Part shown: one piece after another, positions 42,656 through 52,585 of the stretch
Numbering within the stretch: position 1 is the stretch's first letter
Layout: the number at the start of each line of letters is the position of its first letter
Source: Anaerovibrio sp. JC8
GTDB taxonomy: Bacteria > Bacillota > Negativicutes > Selenomonadales > Selenomonadaceae
Direction of reading: 5' to 3'
Assembly: GCF_002100115.1 (NCBI RefSeq)
Contig: NZ_ANBM01000003.1
Coordinates: 124,001 to 188,000 of the forward strand
DNA length: 64,000 nt
Notes under the pieces: generated by a model
Database searches by the model: none
What the model saw: the letters and a program-made list of their open reading frames with translations, nothing else
Told to the model about the DNA's origin: nothing
Program-made: the position numbers and the translations under genes

Positions 42656-45600
42656 TTATGCCAGGTCGTAGCCGCCGCCCACATAATCCTGAATAGCCAG
42701 GCTATACACTAAGCGGCGCTCCCGCATGAACTCCAGCACATTGAGAACCTCCCAGGCGGTATCCAGGGAAGTCAGACATGGGATAGCATGCTCTACCGTT
42801 GCACGACGGATCTTGAAGCCATCGTGTACAACGCTCTTGCCCTGATTCTGGGTCATGGTATTGATGACCATGTGAATGCGACCCTTCTTGATCTGCTGGA
42901 TAATGTCCACACTGCGCTCGTGCATCTTGCCCACTACTTCCACATCAATGCCCATGGACTGGATAGCCTTGGCACTGCCGGCAGTAGCTACCAGCTTGAA
43001 GCCCAGCTCGGAGAAGGCCTTGGCCAGCTGCTTCATTTCTGCCTTGTCCTTGTTGGCTACAGTAAAGAGAATGGTACCATTTACCGGTATATTCATGCCG
43101 GCACCGGTCATGGCCTTGTAGAGGGCCCGGTTATAGTGATAATCGATACCCATAACCTCACCGGTGGACTTCATCTCAGGACCGAGGGAAATATCCACAT
43201 CAGCCATCTTGTTGAAGGAGAATACTGGCGCCTTTACTGCCACATAAGGCTTAGGGCTGACCAGACCAGTCTTGAAGCCCAACTCCTTAATAGTGGCACC
43301 CATGGCAATCTGGGTTGCCACATCCACCATCTGTACATCTGTTACCTTGCTGAGGAACGGTACAGTTCTGGAGGAACGTGGGTTTACCTCGATTACGAAT
43401 ACCTCATCGTTGGCCACTACATACTGGATGTTCATAAGGCCCTTGACGTGGAGCCCCACTGCCAGACGCTTGGTGTAGTCCACAATGGTGTACTTAACCT
43501 TCTGAGGCAGGGTCTGTGGCGGATATACGGCAATGGAGTCACCGGAGTGAACGCCGGCCCGCTCGATATGCTCCATAATACCCGGGATAATCACATCAAC
43601 GCCATCGGAAATGGCATCGACCTCAACCTCGGTACCCTGCATATAGCGGTCTACCAAAACCGGATGCTCAGGAGTAACCTTTACAGCCCGGCCCATATAA
43701 TCAACAAGCTCTTCCTCGTTATATACGATTTCCATGGCCCGGCCGCCCAGTACGTAGGAAGGACGAACCATTACAGGATAACCGATTTCAGTAGCACCCT
43801 TGATGGCATCCTCCTGATTGGTTACACTGATGCCCTGTGGGCGTGGAATACCAGTCTGGGTAAGCACTTCATCAAAGCGCTCCCTGTCCTCTGCTCTGTC
43901 GATGTCATTTACAGAGGTACCGAAAATCTTGATGCCGGCCTTGCTGAGGGCCTCAGCCAGATTAATGGCAGTCTGGCCACCAAACTGTACGATAACGCCC
44001 TCCGGCTTTTCCTTGTCGATAATGTTCAGCACATCCTCGGCAGTCAGCGGCTCGAAGTAAAGTCTATCGGAAATATCGAAGTCCGTGGATACGGTCTCCG
44101 GATTATTGTTGACGATAATGGCTTCAATGCCCATGTTTCTGAGGGCCCATACAGAGTGAACGGAGCAGTAGTCGAACTCCACACCCTGGCCGATACGGAT
44201 AGGACCGGAACCCAATACCATCACCTTACGACGCTTGCTGGAGGTATCTACCTCATCCTCCTGGGCATGGAAGGTGGAATAATAGTATGGAGTGGCCGCC
44301 TCAAACTCAGCCGCACAGGTATCTACCATCTTGTAGCATGGCAGAATGTTCATGGTCTTTCTGAGGGTGCGGATTTCATCGGTGGTCTTGCCAGCCAGCT
44401 CTGCAATGGAGCGATCAGCCAAACCCACATCCTTGGCTGCCAGCATCAGGCTTGGAGTAATCTGCTCTTTCTGTATACGCAGCTCCAAATCAGTGATTTT
44501 CTTAATCTTACGCAGGAACCACTTATCTATTTTAGTTATGTCATGGATACCATCCACATCGATGATACCCCGGCGCAGAGCCTCAGCGATAACAAAGAGG
44601 CGTTCGTCGTTGCACTTGGACAGGGCCTTGATAACCTTGTCATCGTTCCACTCGTCCATATCCTCCATGTGAAGGCGGTGTACACCGATTTCCAGGGAGC
44701 GGACTGCCTTCAGGATAGCACCCTCGAAGTTACGGTCGATGGACATAACCTCACCGGTGGCCTTCATCTGGGTACCCAGAGTCTTGTCGGCATAAACGAA
44801 CTTGTCAAATGGCCAGCGTGGGAACTTAACTACACAGTAGTCCAGGGCTGGCTCAAAGCAGGCCTTGGTCTTCTGGGTTACGGCGTTGGTAATCTCATCC
44901 AGGCTGTAGCCGATGGCAATCTTGGCAGAAACCTTGGCAATTGGATAGCCTGTGGCCTTGGAGGCCAATGCAGAAGAACGGCTTACACGAGGGTTTACCT
45001 CGATTACATAATACTGGTTAGTCTTAGGATCCAGAGCATACTGGGCGTTACAGCCGCCCTCGATGCCCAGCTCACGGATAATGCGGATGCTGGCACTTCT
45101 CAGCATCTGATATTCATGGTCAGTCAGGGTCTGGGAAGGAGCCACAACGATAGAGTCACCGGTGTGAACGCCAACCGGGTCAAAGTTCTCCATGTTACAG
45201 ATGGTAATACAGTTGTCGTTGCCGTCACGCATTACCTCGTACTCGATTTCCTTCCAGCCGGCCACGCTGCGCTCAATAAGCACCTGGCCAATCATGGAAT
45301 ACTTCAGGCCCTTGATAACAATATCAACCAGCTCTTCCTCATTTTCAGCAATACCACCGCCGGTGCCGCCCATGGTATAGGCAGGACGGACAATCAGCGG
45401 ATAGCCGATTTCGTTGGCAAACTGAACAGCAGACTCCACGTCCTCTACAATGGTGGACTCCGGAATAGGCTCGCCCAGCTTGTTCATGGTTTCCTTGAAA
45501 AGCTCTCTGTCCTCTGCCTGCTCAATGGCCTTCAGTGAGGTACCCAGCAGTTCTACGTTGTACTTTTCCAGAATACCACGCTCGGAAAGCTGCACGGCCA

Positions 45601-45892
45601 AATTCAGACCAGCCTGGCCGCCCAGGGTTGCCAGCAGGCCATCCGGCTTTTCCTTGCTGATAATGTGCTCCATGAACTCCACAGTCAATGGCTCGATATA
45701 TACTCTATCCGCCATGTGCTTGTCAGTCATAATGGTAGCCGGATTGCTGTTTACCAGCACTACCTCCAGGCCTTCCTCCTTAAGGGCGCGGCAGGCCTGG
45801 GAGCCGGCATAATCAAATTCAGCGGCCTGACCGATGATAATAGGGCCAGAACCGATAACGATAACCTTCTTTAAATTTTCCTTCTTTGGCAC
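42656..45892 (-). CDS. carB: Carbamoyl-phosphate synthase large subunit
   Basis: A 1078-aa CarB with the usual duplicated ATP-grasp halves ([16 protein letters not shown] near 15 and [16 protein letters not shown] near 565), an oligomerisation region between them and a C-terminal allosteric domain. It makes carbamoyl phosphate from bicarbonate, ammonia (from CarA) and ATP. The start is a GTG at 45890-45892 with AGGGGG overlapping the end of carA, three bases away. Length is normal. A long antisense reading frame over it is a codon-bias shadow. Confidence 0.97.
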   Translation of the reverse strand: MPKKENLKKVIVIGSGPIIIGQAAEFDYAGSQACRALKEEGLEVVLVNSNPATIMTDKHMADRVYIEPLTVEFMEHIISKEKPDGLLATLGGQAGLNLAVQLSERGILEKYNVELLGTSLKAIEQAEDRELFKETMNKLGEPIPESTIVEDVESAVQFANEIGYPLIVRPAYTMGGTGGGIAENEEELVDIVIKGLKYSMIGQVLIERSVAGWKEIEYEVMRDGNDNCITICNMENFDPVGVHTGDSIVVAPSQTLTDHEYQMLRSASIRIIRELGIEGGCNAQYALDPKTNQYYVIEVNPRVSRSSALASKATGYPIAKVSAKIAIGYSLDEITNAVTQKTKACFEPALDYCVVKFPRWPFDKFVYADKTLGTQMKATGEVMSIDRNFEGAILKAVRSLEIGVHRLHMEDMDEWNDDKVIKALSKCNDERLFVIAEALRRGIIDVDGIHDITKIDKWFLRKIKKITDLELRIQKEQITPSLMLAAKDVGLADRSIAELAGKTTDEIRTLRKTMNILPCYKMVDTCAAEFEAATPYYYSTFHAQEDEVDTSSKRRKVMVLGSGPIRIGQGVEFDYCSVHSVWALRNMGIEAIIVNNNPETVSTDFDISDRLYFEPLTAEDVLNIIDKEKPEGVIVQFGGQTAINLAEALSKAGIKIFGTSVNDIDRAEDRERFDEVLTQTGIPRPQGISVTNQEDAIKGATEIGYPVMVRPSYVLGGRAMEIVYNEEELVDYMGRAVKVTPEHPVLVDRYMQGTEVEVDAISDGVDVIIPGIMEHIERAGVHSGDSIAVYPPQTLPQKVKYTIVDYTKRLAVGLHVKGLMNIQYVVANDEVFVIEVNPRSSRTVPFLSKVTDVQMVDVATQIAMGATIKELGFKTGLVSPKPYVAVKAPVFSFNKMADVDISLGPEMKSTGEVMGIDYHYNRALYKAMTGAGMNIPVNGTILFTVANKDKAEMKQLAKAFSELGFKLVATAGSAKAIQSMGIDVEVVGKMHERSVDIIQQIKKGRIHMVINTMTQNQGKSVVHDGFKIRRATVEHAIPCLTSLDTAWEVLNVLEFMRERRLVYSLAIQDYVGGGYDLA

Positions 45893-45895
45893 TAC

Positions 45896-46969
45896 TTATT
45901 CCCCCTTCGTCTCGCCAGTCAACAATGTCCAGAACTGGTCAAACAGATACATGTTATCATCAGGGCCCGGGGAAGCCTCCGGATGATACTGGACGGAGAA
46001 TAATGGCAGGGAGGTATGACGCATACCCTCTACAGTGCCATCATTTACATTAAGATGAGTAACCTCCAGCGGAAGCTCCTTCAAGGAGTCCTCCTCTACG
46101 GCATAGCCGTGGTTCTGGGAGGAAATATACACCCGGCCGTTGCGCAGGTCCTTAACCGGCTGGTTGGAGCCGCGGTGACCAAATTTCAGCTTGTAGGTGT
46201 TGGCACCCAGGGCCAGTGAAATCAGCTGATGGCCCAGACAGATACCAAACATTGGCTTCTTGCCAATGAGCTTCTTAACCTCGGCAATAACCTCAGGCAC
46301 ATCCTTTGGATCTCCAGGGCCGTTGGAGAGGAAAATTCCCGCAGGATTCATGGCCAAAATATCATCAGCCTTGGTGTCTGCCGGTACTACAGTCAATTTA
46401 CAGCCCAGATTGTGGAGAGAATTCAGGATATTCTGCTTGATACCGAAATCCATTACTACCACATGAGGACCATCATTATCCATTACATACTGCTCAGGAG
46501 TGGTAACCTCGGCTACCACATCGGTTTTAATTGGCACAGCCATAAGCTTGTCAATTTCTTCCTGGGTTGCATCCTCGGATACGATAACACCCTTCATGCA
46601 GCCCTGAGAACGGATGGTCTTGGTTACTGCACGGGTATCCACATTGTAGAGGCAAGGAATCTTCTGGTCATTAAGGAATTTGGCCAGCTCATTTTCCTTC
46701 TGCCAGTTGCTGCCCTCATCGCAGAGCTCACCGATAATGAAGCCATTGACAAAGGATTTGCGGGACTGCATAAACTTCTCAGCCACTCCGTAATTACCAA
46801 TCAGCGGGAAGGTAAGAGTAACTATCTGACTGCAATAGGATGGGTCAGTAAGAATCTCCTGATAGCCGGTCATACCGGTGTTAAATACTACCTCACCAGT
46901 AGCCGTAAGCTCGTTGAGCAGGTCACCGGTGAATACGCTGCCATCCTCAAGAATAAGTTTTCCTTTCAA
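45896..46969 (-). CDS. carA: Carbamoyl-phosphate synthase small subunit
   Basis: A 357-aa glutamine amidotransferase subunit feeding ammonia to CarB. The N-terminal CarA domain (GEVVFNTGMTGYQEILTDPS) is followed by a class I GATase domain with nucleophile Cys in FGICLGHQL and the His-x-Glu pair in QYHPEASPGP. The start is TTG at 46967-46969, with GGAGGTG seven bases upstream overlapping the pyrC stop. Presence in the pyr operon suggests this is the pyrimidine-controlled enzyme. Confidence 0.96.
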   Translation of the reverse strand: MKGKLILEDGSVFTGDLLNELTATGEVVFNTGMTGYQEILTDPSYCSQIVTLTFPLIGNYGVAEKFMQSRKSFVNGFIIGELCDEGSNWQKENELAKFLNDQKIPCLYNVDTRAVTKTIRSQGCMKGVIVSEDATQEEIDKLMAVPIKTDVVAEVTTPEQYVMDNDGPHVVVMDFGIKQNILNSLHNLGCKLTVVPADTKADDILAMNPAGIFLSNGPGDPKDVPEVIAEVKKLIGKKPMFGICLGHQLISLALGANTYKLKFGHRGSNQPVKDLRNGRVYISSQNHGYAVEEDSLKELPLEVTHLNVNDGTVEGMRHTSLPLFSVQYHPEASPGPDDNMYLFDQFWTLLTGETKGE

Positions 46970-46972
46970 GAA

Positions 46973-48265
46973 TTACACCTCCACAATTACACCATTATCC
47001 ATTACCAGCTGGCCATCAACCAGAGTCTTGATAGCCTTGCCCTTGAACTGGCGGCCGATAAATGGAGAATGAGAACCCTTGGTATAGAACTTCTTGTCGT
47101 CAACAGTCCACTCCAAATCAGGGTCAATCACAGTTATATCAGCAGGCATACCTACGGAGAGGCTGCCGGCATTTAAATCGAAAATCTTGGCTGGCTCAGC
47201 GGTGAGCTTGGAAATCATGGTAACGAGGTCCAGCTTGCCAGGGGCCACCAAATCAGTCATCAGACAGCCAAGGGCTGTTTCCAGACCCGGGAAGCCGCTA
47301 GGAGCATACATATACTCCCGGTCCTTTTCCTCCTGGGCATGTGGGGAATGGTCCGTAACGATACAGTCAATGGTGCCATCCTTGATACCCTCCAGCACTG
47401 CTTCCACATCCTTGGACTGGCGCAGTGGCGGATTAACCTTGGTGGAGCTGTCAGAAAGAACCACCATATCATCGGTCATAGTCAGATGCTGCGGAGTAGC
47501 CTCGGCAGTAACCTTCACCCCACGCTTCTTGGCCTGACGTACCAGATCTACCGCATTGGCAGAGCTGATGTGGGCCACATGAACCCTTGCACCGGCATAT
47601 TCAGCCAGGGCGATATCACGATATACGGCAATATCCTCAGCAACCGTTGGACGGCCCTTCATGCCCAGCATGGCACTGCGGTGGCTTTCGTTCATAACGC
47701 CCTCATCCACCAGGCTAGGGTCCTCTTCATGGTTGATGATAACCTTGTCAAAAGGCTTCAGATAATCGTAGCAGTTAAGGAGCACCTTGGCGGACTTGGT
47801 AAAGTGACCGTCATCGGAGAAGGCGACTGCTCCTGCCTCGGTCATATCACCCATTTCAGCCATTTCCTCGCCCTTCTGGCCCTTGGTAACCGCACCGATA
47901 ATCTCTATATGAACTACAGCCACATCCTCTGCCCGCTTCTGAAGGGAGCGGACCATTGCGGCGGTATCTACTACTGCGTTGGTGTTAGGCATGGTAGCCA
48001 CGGTGGTGTAACCACCTGCTGCCGCAGCCTTGGAGCCGGACTCAAAATCTTCCTTGGCTTCCTGGCCTGGCTCACGGAGATGAACGTGCATGTCGATGAA
48101 GCCCGGGCATACAATCTTGCCCTCTGCCTCGATTACATTATCAGCAGTTGCCTTGATATTGCAGGCTACTTTAGCAATCTTGCCGTCCTCGATTAAAACA
48201 TCGGCTACTTTATCAAATGAATTGGCAGGATCGATTACTCTGCCGCCCTTAATCAATGTTTTCAT
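46973..48265 (-). CDS. pyrC: Dihydroorotase
   Basis: A 430-aa class I dihydroorotase, which cyclises carbamoyl aspartate. The metal-binding DMHVHLREPG is near 57-66; later metal-binding blocks include VHVAHIS and VTDHSPHA. It overlaps pyrB by four bases (ATGA) and is translationally coupled. Confidence 0.97.
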   Translation of the reverse strand: MKTLIKGGRVIDPANSFDKVADVLIEDGKIAKVACNIKATADNVIEAEGKIVCPGFIDMHVHLREPGQEAKEDFESGSKAAAAGGYTTVATMPNTNAVVDTAAMVRSLQKRAEDVAVVHIEIIGAVTKGQKGEEMAEMGDMTEAGAVAFSDDGHFTKSAKVLLNCYDYLKPFDKVIINHEEDPSLVDEGVMNESHRSAMLGMKGRPTVAEDIAVYRDIALAEYAGARVHVAHISSANAVDLVRQAKKRGVKVTAEATPQHLTMTDDMVVLSDSSTKVNPPLRQSKDVEAVLEGIKDGTIDCIVTDHSPHAQEEKDREYMYAPSGFPGLETALGCLMTDLVAPGKLDLVTMISKLTAEPAKIFDLNAGSLSVGMPADITVIDPDLEWTVDDKKFYTKGSHSPFIGRQFKGKAIKTLVDGQLVMDNGVIVEV

Positions 48266-49209
48266 GCCTTGTTACCTCCAATCAATGCGTGGGTCAGTAT
48301 AGCCATACGAACTGCTACACCATTCTGCACCTGCTCCTGAATAGCGGAGTGGTCGCCGTAAGCTACGAATGGAGAAATTTCCAGGCCCTTGTTCATTGGA
48401 CCAGGGTGAAGAACCAGTACATCATCCTTGGCCAAAGCCAGACGCTTATCGTTAAGGCCGTAGATACGGGCATATTCTCTTGGAGATGGGAAGAGGCCTG
48501 CCTTTTGGCGCTCCAGCTGAATGCGGAGAACGTTGATAACATCCGCATCCTTAATGGCATCCTCAATATTGTCATGGATTACGATGCCCTCTTCCTCAAA
48601 GAGATAACGTGGCATCAGGGTTCTTGGGCCAGCCAGATGGACCTCAACACCCATCTTGCGCATGCCCTGAATGTCCGAACGGGCTACGCGGCTGTGGGTG
48701 ATATCGCCTAAAATAACGTACTTCAAGCCTTCCAGATGTCCCTTGTGCTCCTGCACTGTAAACAGGTTAAGCAAACCCTGGGACGGATGGGCATGGGCAC
48801 CGTCACCGGCATTGATAATAACCGGACTGGCAACCTTGGCAGCATACTCTGCAGCACCCTCAGCCTTGTGACGCATTACGATGGCATCAACACCCATGGC
48901 CTCAACAGTGTACAGGGTATCCCGCAGGCTCTCGCCCTTTACGATACTGGAGGTGCCGGCAGTAATATTTACCACATCGGCTCCCAAATACTTACCAGCC
49001 AGTTCAAAGGATGAACGGGTACGGGTACTTGGCTCGTAGAACAAGGTCACGATGGACTTGCCTCGCAGGGCCGGTACCTTCTTGATGTCACGATGAATGA
49101 TGTTCTTCATCTCCTTGGCGCTTTCCAGAATCACCTGGATTTCCTCGGCAGAGAAGTCGGCCAACGCCAGAACATCCTTGCCTCTGAGGTTTACTTTAGA
49201 ATTATCCAA
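48262..49209 (-). CDS. pyrB: Aspartate carbamoyltransferase catalytic subunit
   Basis: A 315-aa ATCase catalytic chain. FYEPSTRTRSSFELA carries the carbamoyl-phosphate site, DGAHAHPSQGLLNLF the HPxQ motif, and LHPGPMN the aspartate-binding end. There is no pyrI, so it is the unregulated trimeric type common in Firmicutes. The start is TTG at 49207-49209, eight bases after AAAGGAG. A longer frame up to 49290 runs back into the attenuator terminator and cannot be coding. First gene of the operon. Confidence 0.95.
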   Translation of the reverse strand: MDNSKVNLRGKDVLALADFSAEEIQVILESAKEMKNIIHRDIKKVPALRGKSIVTLFYEPSTRTRSSFELAGKYLGADVVNITAGTSSIVKGESLRDTLYTVEAMGVDAIVMRHKAEGAAEYAAKVASPVIINAGDGAHAHPSQGLLNLFTVQEHKGHLEGLKYVILGDITHSRVARSDIQGMRKMGVEVHLAGPRTLMPRYLFEEEGIVIHDNIEDAIKDADVINVLRIQLERQKAGLFPSPREYARIYGLNDKRLALAKDDVLVLHPGPMNKGLEISPFVAYGDHSAIQEQVQNGVAVRMAILTHALIGGNKA

Positions 49210-49261
49210 GACAATCACTCCTTTATTATTTTGACCCGACTGGTTGTGTGAACTGAGCAAC

Positions 49262-49408
49262 AAAAAAAGCTTTCTCATGCCGAGGCACAAGAAAGCTAAA
49301 ATCTGCTTTTAGATATAGTTATCCCAGTAAATATTGATAGCGCACTATCTTACCAGCTTCCTTTATCAGCCTCACAGGACTAATTTCAAAGGTCATTATT
49401 CAACTGTA
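49262..49408 (-). promoter_or_regulatory. PyrR-type transcription attenuator of the pyr operon
   Basis: The minus-strand leader contains AGTCCTGTGAGGCT (within 49360-49381), a close match to the conserved anti-antiterminator loop bound by UMP-charged PyrR. Downstream is a terminator: AGCTTTCT...TGCC/GGCA...AGAAAGCT (49268-49297) followed by seven Ts. When UMP is low the leader should refold and transcription continue into pyrB. The pyrR gene is not in this window. Confidence 0.88.
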
Positions 49409-49411
49409 AAA

Positions 49412-49440
49412 ACTATAACACATAGTCGATACGAAAGCAA
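49412..49440 (-). promoter_or_regulatory. Promoter of the pyr operon
   Basis: TTGCTT (49435-49440) and TATAGT (49412-49417) on the minus strand are 17 bases apart, directly upstream of the attenuator leader. Confidence 0.75.
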
Positions 49441-49470
49441 GGAATATTAGTAGTTATAATATATTTACAA

Positions 49471-49501
49471 CAAAAAGAGGACTGCAGGAACAGTCCTCTT
49501 T
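49471..49501 (-). terminator. Terminator after the RNase J gene
   Basis: A perfect 11-base stem AAAGAGGACTG/CAGTCCTCTTT with a 6-base loop and TTTTTG beyond it on the minus strand, 12 bases past the stop codon. Confidence 0.9.
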
Positions 49502-49512
49502 AAATTTCAATA

Positions 49513-51174
49513 TCAGATTTCCATAATGATTGGCAAAATCATTGGGCGGCGGCGGGTGCGCTCGAAAATATAGCGTCCCAGAGCGTCACGCATAGCGGAC
49601 TTCAAGCCGGACCACTCGGTAATGCCTTCGTCCTCACAGCGGGCCAAAGCTTCCTCCACCCGGGTACGGACATCATCCATGAGCTCTTCGGATTCACGGA
49701 CATAGACAAAGCCGCGGCTGACAATATCAGGACCAGCCACTACAACGCCCTGCTCCTTGTCCATGGTAACCACGATGATAATGATACCATCCTGGGACAG
49801 CTGACGGCGGTCACGGAGAACGATGTTTCCAACGTCACCTACACCAAGGCCATCAACCAAAATGCGGCCGGAGGTAACCTTGCCGGCTACCACGCCCTTG
49901 TTCTTGGTGAACTCCAAAATCTGGCCATTTTCGCCAATGAAGATATTTTCCTTCTTCATGCCCAGCTCCTGGGCCAGCTTGGCGTGCTTCACCAGATGGC
50001 GGTACTCACCATGAACCGGAATAAAGAACTTAGGCCGAACCAGATTGTGCATCAGCTTCAGCTCTTCCTGGCTGGCATGGCCGGATACGTGGATGCCGTT
50101 TTCACGGCCATAAACCACATGGGCTCCCAGCTTCAGCAGGTTATCAATGGTTCTGGAAACCAGCTTCTCATTGCCTGGAATAGGGGTAGCGGAAATAATA
50201 ATGGTATCACCTGGCACAATCCCAACCTTGCGGTGGTCGGACTGTGACATACGGGTCAGGGCGGACATTGGCTCGCCCTGGCTGCCGGTGGTAATAACAA
50301 CGACCTGATTAGCCGGATAATTATTTATCTCATCAATATCGATGATGGTTCCCTCCGGAGCGGTGATATAGCCCAGCTCCCGGGAAATATTCACTACATT
50401 GACCATGCTGCGGCCAAGAACAGCCACCTTGCGCTTGTAGCTGATAGCAGTATTGATAATCTGCTGAATTCTATGCACGTTGGATGAGAAGGTAGCTACG
50501 ATAATGCGGGAATTTGCATTGTGGAAGGCCTTGTCAAAGGAAACACCAACGGTGCTCTCACTTGGGGTATGCCCTAAACGCTCAGCATTGGTACTGTCCG
50601 CCATCATTACCAGTACACCCTTGTTGCCCAAATCGGAGAAGCGTCTGAAATCAGTCATCTTTCCGTCAATTGGGGTATAGTCCAGCTTAAAGTCGCCTGT
50701 ATGGACAATGGTTCCAATAGGCGTAGTAATAGCCAGACCTACAGCATCAGGAATACTGTGGTTCACGCGAATAAAATTCACGTTAAAGGAGCCAGCCTTG
50801 ATACTGTCACCCTGCTTTACGGGACGTAACATATCATTGCCTACTCCATTTTCCTTCAGACGACCTTCAAGGATACCCAGGGTAAGTCTGGTGCCGTACA
50901 CTGGTGCGTCTATCTCCTTCAGCACATAAGGCAGTGCCCCGATATGGTCCTCGTGACCGTGGGTCAACACAATGGCCTTAACGTGCTCCCGGTTTTCCTG
51001 CAAAAACGTAAAATCAGGAATAACCAGGTCTATACCCAGCATCTCCTCGTCTGGAAACATTAAACCGGCATCTATAAGCAGTATCTCCTCGCCGTACCGC
51101 ACTACTGTCATATTTTTGCCGATTTCACCTAATCCGCCCAAAGGAATAATCTGTAATTTTTTCTCTTTTGGCAA
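49513..51174 (-). CDS. rnj: Ribonuclease J
   Basis: A 553-aa metallo-beta-lactamase/beta-CASP ribonuclease with endonuclease and 5'-3' exonuclease activity in mRNA turnover and rRNA maturation. Zinc-binding HGHEDHIG is at 72-79, with MMADSTNAERLGHT, TTGSQGEPMSALTRM and SGHASQEELKLM as beta-CASP blocks, then a C-terminal domain. Whether it corresponds to J1 or J2 cannot be told. The start is TTG at 51172-51174 preceded by GGAGGTG. Confidence 0.95.
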   Translation of the reverse strand: MPKEKKLQIIPLGGLGEIGKNMTVVRYGEEILLIDAGLMFPDEEMLGIDLVIPDFTFLQENREHVKAIVLTHGHEDHIGALPYVLKEIDAPVYGTRLTLGILEGRLKENGVGNDMLRPVKQGDSIKAGSFNVNFIRVNHSIPDAVGLAITTPIGTIVHTGDFKLDYTPIDGKMTDFRRFSDLGNKGVLVMMADSTNAERLGHTPSESTVGVSFDKAFHNANSRIIVATFSSNVHRIQQIINTAISYKRKVAVLGRSMVNVVNISRELGYITAPEGTIIDIDEINNYPANQVVVITTGSQGEPMSALTRMSQSDHRKVGIVPGDTIIISATPIPGNEKLVSRTIDNLLKLGAHVVYGRENGIHVSGHASQEELKLMHNLVRPKFFIPVHGEYRHLVKHAKLAQELGMKKENIFIGENGQILEFTKNKGVVAGKVTSGRILVDGLGVGDVGNIVLRDRRQLSQDGIIIIVVTMDKEQGVVVAGPDIVSRGFVYVRESEELMDDVRTRVEEALARCEDEGITEWSGLKSAMRDALGRYIFERTRRRPMILPIIMEI

Positions 51175-51324
51175 AAATCACACCTCCATATTTAATTAGA
51201 AAACACATTTATGATAAATCCGAATCTTATAATATAAACCGTTTCACAAATCCTTTAACTAAGAATAATTATCCGAACAGCTCATCACACTCCATTATAC
51301 GTTATCAGAATGAGATTTGTAAAG

Positions 51325-51366
51325 AGAAAAAATGAAGTGACAATTCATGCAGAATCATCACTTCAT
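51325..51366 (-). terminator. Terminator after the WYL-domain regulator gene
   Basis: The stem ATGAAGTGA/TCACTTCAT (51332-51340 with 51358-51366) has a long loop and is followed by TTTTTTC on the minus strand. It lies six bases beyond the stop codon. Confidence 0.75.
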
Positions 51367-51371
51367 GGGCA

Positions 51372-52415
51372 TTACTTATACTGTTTTAGGATTTTCTGAA
51401 TATATTCCTTGTAATCCTGAACTACCTGTGGCGGGCTTACTACCTGTATATCGTCTCCGAAACGGGCCAGCCAGCTGAAGAAATTGGTGGTGACATAGAG
51501 CTTGGTGGTCAAATCAAAATGACCATCATCCACCTGTTTGGTGTCTACTTCCTCCCCGAAACGGTCAATCATAATGGTTATGAGCTTGTTGCGGCACCGC
51601 AGCACCACTGTCCGCTCATTTTCCTCGTTCGCCATCATGCTGAAGGCCCGCTGGGAATACTTGGACAATAAATCCCGGTCCGGCTTTCTCACAGCCTGTT
51701 CCTTGGAAATGGTCAGCGAGCTTCCATCAATGCGGTCAATGCGGAAGGTCTTGGTTGTTCTGGTGCTGTTTTCATAGCCCACCAGATAATAGTGGTCCTC
51801 GTTCCACACCAAAAAGTACGGGCTTATGTCATATACCTTGCCATCATGTCTGGCCTGAAGCTCTTTCTTTATGTTGTACTCATTATATTTGAAGTTAATT
51901 CTTCGTTTCTTGCCGATAGCCCTGGTCAGCTTGTCTATGGTCAGATTAACGAGCTTGCTGTAGGGCTTGATATTCTTATTAATATCCCGATTCCACAGAA
52001 GCTCCTGGGCCTGATACTTACTGCACAGCTTTTGCAGCTTCTCAATAAGGGAATTGGTGGCCTTGGTGGAGATAATCTTGGAGGCGGAAATGGCATCCAC
52101 CATAAGCTTTAATTCCGACAGCTCAAAAATCCGTTCCCCCATGAAAAAGGAATTGTTGGAGGACTTGACAATCACCACATCATAGCCGGAGGCAATCAGC
52201 AGGTCCACGTCATCCTTGACGGTCTTGCGGTTAACATCCAGCCCCAAATCCTTCATCCGATCAATAATCTCGTTGGTGGATAATGGATGGTCCTCGTCGG
52301 TTTCTTCATTGAGCATCCTCAGAAGCTGCAGCATACGGGCCTTTTTGTTGCCCTTGATACCCTTCTGGATGGCATCAGCATTAATATTTCCGTCATTTAT
52401 ATAATCGTAGGCCAT
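51372..52415 (-). CDS. WYL-domain transcriptional regulator
   Basis: A 347-aa protein with an N-terminal helix-turn-helix (about 20-85, including TNEIIDRMKDLGLDVNRKTV) and a WYL domain in about 165-300 (ISPYFLVWNEDHYYLVGYEN), then a C-terminal WCX-like extension. WYL proteins sense ligands such as nucleic acid fragments or nucleotides and often control stress or defence genes, but no defence genes are next to it here. The ATG at 52413-52415 has AGGAGTG upstream; a longer frame to 52511 starts with an unrelated hydrophobic stretch. Confidence 0.9.
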   Translation of the reverse strand: MAYDYINDGNINADAIQKGIKGNKKARMLQLLRMLNEETDEDHPLSTNEIIDRMKDLGLDVNRKTVKDDVDLLIASGYDVVIVKSSNNSFFMGERIFELSELKLMVDAISASKIISTKATNSLIEKLQKLCSKYQAQELLWNRDINKNIKPYSKLVNLTIDKLTRAIGKKRRINFKYNEYNIKKELQARHDGKVYDISPYFLVWNEDHYYLVGYENSTRTTKTFRIDRIDGSSLTISKEQAVRKPDRDLLSKYSQRAFSMMANEENERTVVLRCRNKLITIMIDRFGEEVDTKQVDDGHFDLTTKLYVTTNFFSWLARFGDDIQVVSPPQVVQDYKEYIQKILKQYK

Positions 52416-52532
52416 AAATATCACTCCTATTCCAGCAGTTGAACAACGGTATATAGAAATACTCCATGGTAATAAAAACGACCAAATATCAATGTAACTA
52501 AGTATTATCACATAATGCTATTGCCGTCAAGA

Positions 52533-52571
52533 AAAAAGAAGATATTGCCGGGGGATTTTGGCAATACCTTC
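52533..52571 (-). terminator. Terminator of the trp operon
   Basis: The stem AGATATTGCC/GGCAATACCT (one mismatch, 10-base loop) is followed by CTTCTTTTTTC on the minus strand, 15 bases past the trpG stop. Confidence 0.8.
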
Positions 52572-52585
52572 TAAAAATAAAACTC

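Noticed and set aside
42788-45538. A 916-codon open frame on the plus strand opposite carB
   Set aside because: It lies entirely antisense to a full-length, motif-complete carB, has no ribosome site or family resemblance, and is explained by codon bias of the real gene.
49210-49290. Longer pyrB reading frame beginning at 49290
   Set aside because: It would start inside the attenuator terminator stem and adds residues with no similarity to ATCase; the TTG at 49209 has a proper ribosome site.
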